Below, piece by piece: positions 24,502-33,400 of a DNA stretch of 42,760 bases (its first letter is position 1; the number at the start of each line of letters is the position of its first letter). Location of the stretch: the NCBI GenBank assembly GCA_016931185.1, contig JAFGFI010000392.1:1-42760 (forward strand), in the 5' to 3' direction. A program made the translations under genes and the position numbers. The stretch is from Anaerolineae bacterium. Its GTDB lineage: Bacteria; Chloroflexota; Anaerolineae; B4-G1; SLSP01. Below the pieces are notes generated by a model that saw only the letters and a list, made by a program, of their open reading frames with translations, made no database searches and had not been told where the DNA came from.

Positions 24502-27500
24502 TTAGTATAAATAATTATTTCGAATACGTATACCTTCTATACTTCCCTTCTTTCGTGAAGAAGAAAAGTTCACTTGCAAAGTATAAGGTGTTCGATTAAA
24601 ACATCCGCCAGTGTAAACACGAACATAATATCTATCTGATGGTCTATTTCCTGTATCAGTAATGAAACACTGATCCTCGTCAGATTTTATCTTACAAGAA
24701 CCAATTTCAGAACCAAGATAGTCCTTATAATATAATAGTAACCACCCATCGCAACCAGTATAATTCGTCAGACTAATTACAATCGACTTTCCAGTAGTTG
24801 GTTTAAACCAGAAATAATCTTCTTTATCATCTTCTGGTCTACCACAATATATTTGTTCTGAGAGCAATGGTCCATTGGCATATCCACCACTATTATTAGG
24901 CTCATCTTCACACCAAGGCTCTATCTCTTTGTAGGATGAAAAATTGCTACACAAGTTACAGTACTGGCTATAATTACAAGCCTTTACTCTGTACTTATAA
25001 TGCACTCTATCCATATCCTCAAAGGAATAGAACGTTTTTGTAATAGTAATTAGACGAGAAATTCCTTCATGTTCTTCCTCCAATACATAATGAGTAGCAT
25101 AATCCACACTATCCCAACTCACTTTATAATTACCATCAATATCCTTATTGTCAATATTTTTTAGAGTTGGTGTAGATGGTAAAGGACACCCCAGGATAAA
25201 GGGAAGATACACCTTGCACTTTTTAACACGCACAACATCGGTAATAATGACCGGAGAGAACATCTGCCCTTCTAAGTCAGTTATCATGGTAGTAATGGTT
25301 ATCATTGCATCATCTATTGAGGGATGAGAAACTATGGCGATACTTGTGGTATCTTTTTCAAATCCCAGAGCATTCACGGGATTGGGATTCCAAGTTATGT
25401 CCCATTCATCATTATCATTCCCACTGAACGAGGAAATCAACTCAAACGTCGCGGTAAAATTGCCCATGTTTTTCACACGCTTTGTGAAAGACAACTGCCC
25501 ACCAGGTGTTACAGAATGTTGTAAATCACCCTCAACAGCAACGCTAATATAGCGTTGCACAGCAAGTGCTACTGTCGTGTCAGTCACATCGTTGGACGCT
25601 GTTACTGACAATGTCAAAGTATTGATCGTATCTCCCACCTCCCAAGTGGGGGCAGTGATGATTAAGGTCACGGCTAAATTTGCCTGCGATGCAATCGTGA
25701 TGACAGTATGGGGAGAAACATCAAAAACGTCCTCTGGCCAATTCAGACTATTCGAAACCGTCAATCGCACGGACAGTGCATCCCGGCTACCAATATTGCT
25801 GACCCAACACTTATAAGACTGTCCCTTATATGGCCACACGGGCCACAGATTTTCCCGGCAATCGACATCCAACTTTGGAGCCTGCACCTGTATAATATCA
25901 ACGCTGGTTGTCTCCACATTATCCGTGGAAGTTACTTGGGTAGTGAATGTCATCACTACCCCATCTTCTAAAGGATACAAAACCGTACCCGTACTTACGG
26001 CACTTGACCCTGGCGCCAGATCCCGCAAGGGGGTAATCCAACTTATGTGCCATAGATCACTGTCTTCCTCATCAGGAGTAGAAATCAACCCAAATGTTGC
26101 AGTGATATTACCCGTGTTCGTCACATATTTTGTAATCAGATCTGGGGGGACAGTATGCATACCACCTACTTGAAGTTGCGCGCTGACATATTCGCCCACC
26201 CTAATCGGAACAGTGTCCGGCACCACTACAGCAGACTTCTCCGTCACAACCGACACTGTGAGTGTACCGGCTGTACCTCCCATTACCGTTGACGACGCGG
26301 TCCCGGTTATAGTTATCATAACTGGGTCATCCGGCTCAAGCCGGGAGATCCTGGTGGGTGTGATACTCCACATACTCAACAATCCCAACGATCCAGCGAG
26401 CGTCACCTGGGCCTCCGTGAGTACCTGATTACCGGTATTGTATAGCGCGCAATTACGAATACTTCCTTGTTGTGGCCATACTTCCCATACTGTATCTGGA
26501 CATTCGAGTTGCATACTGAAATAATCACCCACTATAACCGGCATAGTATCTGTCACTATGACTGCCGGATCCTCTATCTCGACTGACATTGTAAGATCTC
26601 CCATCCTGCCAACTGATGACGTTGGTGACACAGTTCCAGTCACAGTCACAATTACAGGTAATGCATCCGGGGCAAGCTGCAAGATCTCTGTAGGTATGAC
26701 CGTGAGAGACACCGATCGCAATGAGTCCGTAATTGTCACCTGGAGATCCGTCACCATCTGATTACCTGTATTATGCACTGTGCAATTACAGACATTTTCC
26801 TGGTACGGCCACACACTCCATGGTTTGTCCGGACATTCGAGCTGCGCACTGATGTAACGCTGGACCTTGAGTGACGCGGTCGTTTCGGTCGCACAGTTAG
26901 GAGTCATTGCGGACAATGTCAGTACATTGATTATATCTCCCGGCGCAGAAACAGGGGCGGTAACGGTCACAGTTACAGTCACAACATCTTGTGGCGCAAT
27001 CGTACCAACCGCCGGAGGAGAAATATCAAAGGCATCCTTCGACCAACTCAAGCTATCTGAAACGGCCAATTGTACAGACAACGCATCCCGGCTACCGATG
27101 TTAAGCATCGTGCAACTATAAGGATGTCCCACATACGGCCACACGGGCCACAGGTCTTCCTGACAATGGAGCGCCAATTTGGGCGACTGCACCCGCACAA
27201 CATCAACACTGGTCGGCGACAGACCAGCAACGGGAGTCACCCAAGTGGTAAGTGTCAGCGCGGCGCCATCTTCTAAGAAATGTGAAAGCGATATCGTGGC
27301 CGTACTCGTGGCGCTTTTTTTCGGTCCCAGGTCGCACAAAGTGCCGGGATCCCAGCTTATATTCCATCCGTCTGTAATATCTTTGTACGTTTCGACACCA
27401 TACGTCAGTATGAACGTCGCGGTGACATTGCCCTCGTTGGTCACACTCTTTGTGAATGTTAATAGTGTACCGGGGAAAACATTATAGGGTGCGCCAGGCG

Positions 27501-29595
27501 AGAGCGTCGCGCTAATATACTCCATAACTTCCACTTGATCAAAACCACTATCCAAATCTTTTTCCTCTGCACTCAGATCGGTTCTAAGCGTCGCTCCCTG
27601 TGTGACAAGTGGAAAAGAGATATATTCAAGTGCGGTTATAAAAGCGCAAGGCCCCAACGTCACCGAATCCGGTGTCCAATCAACAGACCACCCTGAAGGT
27701 AGATCTTGAGGCTCGATTTCAAAGCTGGTTGTAAAATTCCCAATATTTTTTATATTCTTTATATACGTGAATGACCTTGAACCCAATGGGTGAATAACCG
27801 TATATGTTCTTCCAGGAAATATACCACCGGCCAGAAAACGTCCTACTTCCAGCGTTGCCGTAGCCACAACTGTGACGTCAGGATTCCCGGCGGCGGTAAG
27901 CATCAATGTATTAGTCGTGCCGCTGACAACGCAAGGCGGCGCTATGCCGGTCACAGTCACAGCGTGTATCGTACCCGGATCAAGTTGCTGCACAAGCGTG
28001 GGGGTAACAACAAAAGTGTAAGCATCCGACCACCGCAAAGCATCATCAACCGTCAAATGAATGTTAGTGACTGCGCGGTTACCAGTATTTTGCAGTTCAA
28101 AGTAATAAACTCCCCCATCTGGAGACGCAGGTGGATAAACGGTCCATAGTACATCTTCCTTACGACGAAGCGTGATTGTATATACATCGCCCCCATCGTC
28201 ATTTACCACATGAGTTGAGACGCTATCCTCATCCTGTTTCTCCCCCAAAACTCGCACTGTAACCTTGTTGTTGAGAAAAGTACTAATCGGACATGAAGCA
28301 GAGACCCAACCATCAAGCGTGAAGGAGTAAGTCTCACCTGGATCCAAATCTGGAATCTCCGTCTCTGGGTCAGAATAATGACAAAGACAGTTAGGGTTAT
28401 CTGGGTACGTATCAAAGACAACAATATTTGAAGCACAGGCGTTTCCCTCATTGGTAAGAACGACGGTATAGGTCAAGCGATTTCCGGCCGTCACCGTAGG
28501 TGGCGCCAACTTCTCTACATTCACGTTTGGCCTGCTGTGTGCCACGGTAGTTACACCGGCAACAACAGGCGTAGCCCCCTCCCCTCCAACCCACACCTCA
28601 CTCAACAGCATAGATCCATCCGGCAAACCTGGCGTCACACCGGTAGCGATCGTTAACCTAACAGAAGCACTGATTTCAAGTTGTTCATCAAAAGGATCCC
28701 AAACCAACACATTGCCTGCCTGACTAGTTGTCAGGGGATACACGGCTTCAACAGAGAGATGCTCATCGAGCGTAAACACAACAGTCGGCTGCAATTCCGC
28801 ATTGCCAACATTGGAAAACCAGACGGTGTAAGTCAGGGGCGCGCCTGCATCAACTGGCGCTGGTGTAGCATCGAGTGCAACCTCAAGAATTGGTGCTTTT
28901 GGAACATTGCTCAAATACACCTCGTCAAACCAAACCAAGCCGATCCCACTGAGGATACATTCCAGGTAAGCCCGTGCACCTGGAGGCGCAACACCCTCTC
29001 CCCGAAATTCCTGCCAATTCTCGTCCGTCAGAACCCGTTCCGTAGAAAAGAACGTTATAACATCCTCTTCGTCAGCATCCCAGAAAATGAGATTCATGTA
29101 GGCCCTACTATCATCAGTAAACTGCTCAGTCTTTATCCGAACAGAAAAATAGTAGCGCTCGCCGGCAATTAAATCCAACATAGGATTAAGCAGCCACCGG
29201 GATTTGCCCCCTTGATGCTTCTCAATAAAAACCGAGCGTTGCCCCCTGTATGCAAGACCGCGATACCAAATAAGATCGGCAGAAGCATCTTCCCAAGTAT
29301 TTTCTTTCCACCCTTCAGGTATAAAAGGATTACTTGGGTCGAGGTTCTCAAAACTGCAATTGGGAACCAGGTTTTCATCAGTATTACAATCGCTCGTCAT
29401 AGTACGCGCTAAAAAATTTGATTCCACTTCTGCAAGTACTATTGTTGGCAATTGTTTAACCTGAGGAAGTAATCCTAAATGGAAGACAAACAGCAACATA
29501 ATAGCTAAACCGGTAGGTAATAAAAATCCTCGCCAATAGAACCGAATTATTTGTCTCTTATACGGATTCACAAAACTCCTCCTTTTTCGATTCAA
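24502..29595 (-). CDS. Giant secreted modular protein (jelly-roll, DUF11-like and NEW3-like repeats, PPC domain)
   Basis: 1697 aa. A basic N-terminus and hydrophobic helix ('LPTGLAIMLLFVFHLGLLP', about 23-42) direct export. About 75-230 is a carbohydrate-binding-like jelly roll ('NCSFENL...EGW...WFDEVYLSN'). DUF11-like modules follow (about 233-460: 'LTYTVWFSNVGNAEL', 'LTYTVVLTNEGNACASN'). Then come alternating beta modules, one kind marked 'WPVWPY...C' with 'NIGSRDALSV', the other 'VTNEGNVTATF...W-I-S-W'; a block of about 430 aa is duplicated (compare the DNA around 27180 and 25880). Then 'VYLPFILGC' (about 1467), an FN3-like module and a PPC-type domain (about 1558-1690: 'EDEPNNS', 'DYFWFKPTTG', 'YYVRVYTGG'). 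No LPXTG or autotransporter signal is seen. It is last in the four-gene operon and probably an extracellular adhesin or structural protein. Confidence 0.88.
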   Translation of the reverse strand: MNRKRRSFVNPYKRQIIRFYWRGFLLPTGLAIMLLFVFHLGLLPQVKQLPTIVLAEVESNFLARTMTSDCNTDENLVPNCSFENLDPSNPFIPEGWKENTWEDASADLIWYRGLAYRGQRSVFIEKHQGGKSRWLLNPMLDLIAGERYYFSVRIKTEQFTDDSRAYMNLIFWDADEEDVITFFSTERVLTDENWQEFRGEGVAPPGARAYLECILSGIGLVWFDEVYLSNVPKAPILEVALDATPAPVDAGAPLTYTVWFSNVGNAELQPTVVFTLDEHLSVEAVYPLTTSQAGNVLVWDPFDEQLEISASVRLTIATGVTPGLPDGSMLLSEVWVGGEGATPVVAGVTTVAHSRPNVNVEKLAPPTVTAGNRLTYTVVLTNEGNACASNIVVFDTYPDNPNCLCHYSDPETEIPDLDPGETYSFTLDGWVSASCPISTFLNNKVTVRVLGEKQDEDSVSTHVVNDDGGDVYTITLRRKEDVLWTVYPPASPDGGVYYFELQNTGNRAVTNIHLTVDDALRWSDAYTFVVTPTLVQQLDPGTIHAVTVTGIAPPCVVSGTTNTLMLTAAGNPDVTVVATATLEVGRFLAGGIFPGRTYTVIHPLGSRSFTYIKNIKNIGNFTTSFEIEPQDLPSGWSVDWTPDSVTLGPCAFITALEYISFPLVTQGATLRTDLSAEEKDLDSGFDQVEVMEYISATLSPGAPYNVFPGTLLTFTKSVTNEGNVTATFILTYGVETYKDITDGWNISWDPGTLCDLGPKKSATSTATISLSHFLEDGAALTLTTWVTPVAGLSPTSVDVVRVQSPKLALHCQEDLWPVWPYVGHPYSCTMLNIGSRDALSVQLAVSDSLSWSKDAFDISPPAVGTIAPQDVVTVTVTVTAPVSAPGDIINVLTLSAMTPNCATETTASLKVQRYISAQLECPDKPWSVWPYQENVCNCTVHNTGNQMVTDLQVTITDSLRSVSLTVIPTEILQLAPDALPVIVTVTGTVSPTSSVGRMGDLTMSVEIEDPAVIVTDTMPVIVGDYFSMQLECPDTVWEVWPQQGSIRNCALYNTGNQVLTEAQVTLAGSLGLLSMWSITPTRISRLEPDDPVMITITGTASSTVMGGTAGTLTVSVVTEKSAVVVPDTVPIRVGEYVSAQLQVGGMHTVPPDLITKYVTNTGNITATFGLISTPDEEDSDLWHISWITPLRDLAPGSSAVSTGTVLYPLEDGVVMTFTTQVTSTDNVETTSVDIIQVQAPKLDVDCRENLWPVWPYKGQSYKCWVSNIGSRDALSVRLTVSNSLNWPEDVFDVSPHTVITIASQANLAVTLIITAPTWEVGDTINTLTLSVTASNDVTDTTVALAVQRYISVAVEGDLQHSVTPGGQLSFTKRVKNMGNFTATFELISSFSGNDNDEWDITWNPNPVNALGFEKDTTSIAIVSHPSIDDAMITITTMITDLEGQMFSPVIITDVVRVKKCKVYLPFILGCPLPSTPTLKNIDNKDIDGNYKVSWDSVDYATHYVLEEEHEGISRLITITKTFYSFEDMDRVHYKYRVKACNYSQYCNLCSNFSSYKEIEPWCEDEPNNSGGYANGPLLSEQIYCGRPEDDKEDYFWFKPTTGKSIVISLTNYTGCDGWLLLYYKDYLGSEIGSCKIKSDEDQCFITDTGNRPSDRYYVRVYTGGCFNRTPYTLQVNFSSSRKKGSIEGIRIRNNYLY

Positions 29596-29649
29596 AGCAA
29601 TCTAAAAACACACCAATGTTCACTTGCCCATTACTAACACAAAATCAAC

Positions 29650-30477
29650 TCAACAAATATTTCTCAAAGAAGAAAATTTAGTATCTGTTGGAGGAATAGG
29701 AGGAGAATCTGTTGGAGGAGTGGGAGGAGGATCTGTTGGAGGAGTGGGAGGAGAATCTGTTGGGGTCTCTTCCTTTTGATCATCAGTAGGATCGGGGACA
29801 TCAGTAGGAATCGGTGATGTTGGTGGCAATAGGGTTGGAGTTAATGGTGTTGGAGTTGATGTTGGCCAATCTCTAATAATCACATCATGAGTAAACAAGT
29901 GTATGTCCGGCCCATCGACATACCAGGTAACTGGGAAAGTACCTATTATCGAACCGGTCAGGGTAACCGTTTTCGTAATCCATCCGTCTATGCCCACCGT
30001 TTCAATTGGATACGCCTCTCCCTGGATGGACTCATCCGATATAAACCTCAACATCGTATCTTCCGGCCAGGGACAAGTACCGTTATTCCTAAAAACCAAA
30101 TCAAACGGATGAGGAGTTCCCTTGTACCAAGACATTTGCAAAGCCGGTGTTGCAACAAGGGTAGTGCTATAAACACAGGTAGGAGAAGGGGTAAGTGTTG
30201 GCGTATCAGTAGGAACTGGCGTAGGGGTAGATGTAGGAGTTAAAGTAGGAGAGGGAGATGGCGTCAACGTTAAAGTAGGGGTATTCGTCAAGGTAGGGGT
30301 AAGGCTAGGCCGTATATGCTCCGGTGGTATAGGTGTAGAGCAAGCCGAGAATAAGATCAGTGCAATAAACAACAAGCTTATACTTACCTGCCAACACACA
30401 ACATTCAGTGCATTGCTTGCTAGTACAACACTATTCTGACACTGATGTAAAGCACAATTTGTTGTTTCTTCCATCAT
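29650..30477 (-). CDS. Lipoprotein with NBR1-type Ig-like domain and Thr/Pro-rich linkers
   Basis: 275 aa. The lipobox 'LILFSACST' (Cys46) follows a hydrophobic stretch; the n-region is long, but no other in-frame Met exists and GGGGGG precedes the ATG pair, so the start stands. A linker of about 45 residues (T-P repeats) leads to an Ig-like fold of the NBR1 'FW' type (about 105-200): 'FDLVFRNNGTCPWPEDTMLRF' and 'GTFPVTWYVDGPDIHLFTHDVII'. A second proline-rich tail contains three exact-period 24-bp repeats (29685-29756) coding 'PPTPPTDS'-like units. It starts 21 nt after the kinase fusion and ends 54 nt before the giant protein, so it belongs to the same operon and acts at the cell surface. 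The binding partner is unknown. Confidence 0.85.
   Translation of the reverse strand: MMEETTNCALHQCQNSVVLASNALNVVCWQVSISLLFIALILFSACSTPIPPEHIRPSLTPTLTNTPTLTLTPSPSPTLTPTSTPTPVPTDTPTLTPSPTCVYSTTLVATPALQMSWYKGTPHPFDLVFRNNGTCPWPEDTMLRFISDESIQGEAYPIETVGIDGWITKTVTLTGSIIGTFPVTWYVDGPDIHLFTHDVIIRDWPTSTPTPLTPTLLPPTSPIPTDVPDPTDDQKEETPTDSPPTPPTDPPPTPPTDSPPIPPTDTKFSSLRNIC
29685..29756. repeat. 24-bp coding minisatellite (3 units)
   Basis: Three 24-bp units beginning CTGTTGGAGG lie in tandem within the 3' end of the lipoprotein gene and encode an 8-residue Pro/Thr repeat. Units differ by one to three bases. Copy number could vary between strains and change the length of the surface linker. Confidence 0.85.
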
Positions 30478-30498
30478 CCCCCCTGATTCCTAAGCGTG

Positions 30499-33400
30499 TT
30501 AAGGTACGTCCTTAACACGCACCGCTGTGACATAAGTCCAGGTATTATAAAAAGAATCGCCACTATTTACATTGCGAAAAGAAATCTCTATTTCTTTTCC
30601 CCGGTAAGGGCTTAAATCAATGGTTTCAGTCATCAGACCAGAGTTCCATACCTTTTCTATGTCAACACAACTGGCTCGCTCCCATTGCGTATTTCCATCT
30701 CTGTATTTTTCATCGCCATCCACAAACACAGCAAAGTAATCATACTTATCCTGACCTTCAACAAACAAATCCTGACTGCGAATCTGATAATTTAAGGAAA
30801 GTGTCGGGTTTATCATACTCTCCGGAATTGAGAGTGATTGTGTAATCCCGGCCATTCCCTCTGGCACCCCACCTCCGCATTGATAACTAGGATTACCGAG
30901 TACGGCGTAACATAAATCTTCACCCTTGTTACAATGGACAGAAGACTTGAGCGCCCCCCCCTGCTGCCAGCCTTCCAGCCGGTCCGTGAAATCCCCATTG
31001 GAAACAATTGTAGCTGGAGTTGGTGTTACTGTCGGTATCGGAGTTGGCCCACGCCTAGCAAGAAGAATATCGACAAGAATTGCCAAAAGAGCAAGAATAA
31101 GACCTATCCACATTTGACTTCTAATAACCCGACATTGCCACTCTGCCCTACCGATTTTTTTCCGTAGTAATTCCTCAAGAGACGGAGATACTGTTATAGC
31201 CTTATTCCACCATTGTATAGCTTTGCATGGTTCACTACCCACAGCCTGTTGTCCTAAATCTCGGTAAGTGAACGCAAGTGCTGACATAGCTTCTTGATAC
31301 CTAGCTTGGGAATCAATTTTCTTTAATCGCTCTATTGCCTCCTCTAATTGTTCAACCGCTTCCTCTAATCTTCCTTTTTCATATAGGGTTTTTCCAAACT
31401 TATAATATGCCTCCGCCTCAGCATTCAAATTCACATGCCGAGAACGTTCGTAATGGCCGTTACGCAACAGGTCATAATAATCCTCAGTTAATGCCCCCTC
31501 TACGTCTGAGATCCCAGGGAAATCTGATGAAATTCGCTCCAACTGTTTTATAGCTTCTGGAATTTCACTGTGAGTAGATAATTCCCCCGCCCATTGGTAG
31601 CGTACTTTATTTAAATCTTGCCGGGTACGTCCTTTCCTGTGGCCAGGATCTAAATCGAGCGCGCGTTCATACCACTTAACCTGATGTGCCCAACTGACAT
31701 CAGTGCCCATTTGCTGAGCATTTTGATATGCTGCCTCCGCGCACTCTTCACGAAGCCTGTCATCATCATAATTAGGATCTTCCTTATAAAGACGATAAAA
31801 TAGATTGTAAGCTGACTCAAATTGGTGTCCCTTAAGAAGCCGCTTCCCTTGGGCATAAAGCGCCAGGGCAAGAATATCGCCGATAGATTCATCAGTGAGA
31901 GGGCTTTTATAACTCTTCGTCGACTCCGTGGCCCTGTCAATAATTTCTCCCCACTTTTCTTCTTTTTTGTACAACAGCAGGGTTTGATACTCTTGCTCTA
32001 GCCTATACCGTGATTCTACAAATCTAAACTGTTCTTCAATGTCCAAACCTGGCCAAGTGATCGGTTTTGAACGCAACTGTTCAAAAATGGCAACGGCCGC
32101 CTGCCACTCCTGCCGCTCTCGATGCACCATCCCCTGAGTACATAGCCGCTTCAAACGCAAATCTTCTGCCAATTTCTTAATACTGGCATAGTCTTCACTA
32201 TGCTCTTCATACCACTGGCACAGGCTTAATCCCTGATCAAATTCGGAAAGCGCCGCTTCCCACTGGAAAGAACGCATCTGCTCTTCTCCCCTGCTCAGGT
32301 GTTCCTGAATCTCAAACGCTATCTGCTTTGGAATGGTTTCCAATAATCTACGAACCTCAGCAGCGGATTGATAACGTTGTTTTGGATCCGTTGTTAGATT
32401 TCTCTGCAAAACTTCAATCAGTCCATGGGGGATACCTTTACCCATAAAAAACGACTCTGGAAATGCATCCTGTTTAGGCGCTAACGTCAGTGGATCCTTA
32501 AGAGAAAGTGTCGGAGATTCCCCGGTCAGCATTTCAAAAAACACAATAGCCCAGGAAAACAGATCAGATCGTTGGTCACCTACTTCACCCTGAATCTGTT
32601 CCGGTGATGCATAAGCAGGCGTGCCAACAAACAACCCCATCTTAATTGTGGCACTGAGATCTTTGAGAGCAAACGCAATGCTGAAATCACCCAATTTAGC
32701 AATACAACTTTTACCTTCAGATTGCGCAAAGAGATAAATATTGGCGGGCTTGATATCACTATGGATAATGCCCATTTCATGTACAGCTTCAATCCCTTTA
32801 CATACACATAACGCGATCTGAAGGGCTTCCATTGTTTCCAATTTATGATCGGGCCTGGTCTCCAGGTATTCTTTGAGAGAACCCTGATCAGCATACTCGG
32901 TAACTAAATAACGATTTATCCCCCTGGAACTACCCCCATAAAAAGACAAAATATTTTTATCATTAAGTCGGCGCAGAATAGTTAATTCCTGTATAAAACG
33001 TTTATATGCTTCTGGATCCCGCATCCTATCAGGTTTGAGTCGCTTAATAATCACTTGCGCTCCAGGAGGTTGCCGCTCTTTAGCATAGTAAATCTCGTTA
33101 AAGTCTGTTTCTACAATAAGTCTTTCAATTTCGTACGCATCATCTAAGATATAACCATTTGGCCAACGCTTCGCAGCTTCGCGCTGTTTTTGTTCTTGAG
33201 TATCTCGCAATTTGACCTCCAATCCCTTGCGAAGCTCTTCCCCCTCGGTCAGCTTCAATAAATCTTCGTAAGCTTTAATAGCATGATCCCAATCTCTAAG
33301 TTGAACCCAAATAGAGGCCTGTAATTCTAGGGCCTGCTGCTCACCAGGAGCAATGGTAAGTACCCGCCCACAGACTTTCAAAGCTTCCTCTTCCTGCCCA

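Noticed and set aside
29685..29756. CRISPR-like array (regular 24-bp units)
   Set aside because: Units are directly tandem with no spacers and encode a Pro/Thr linker.
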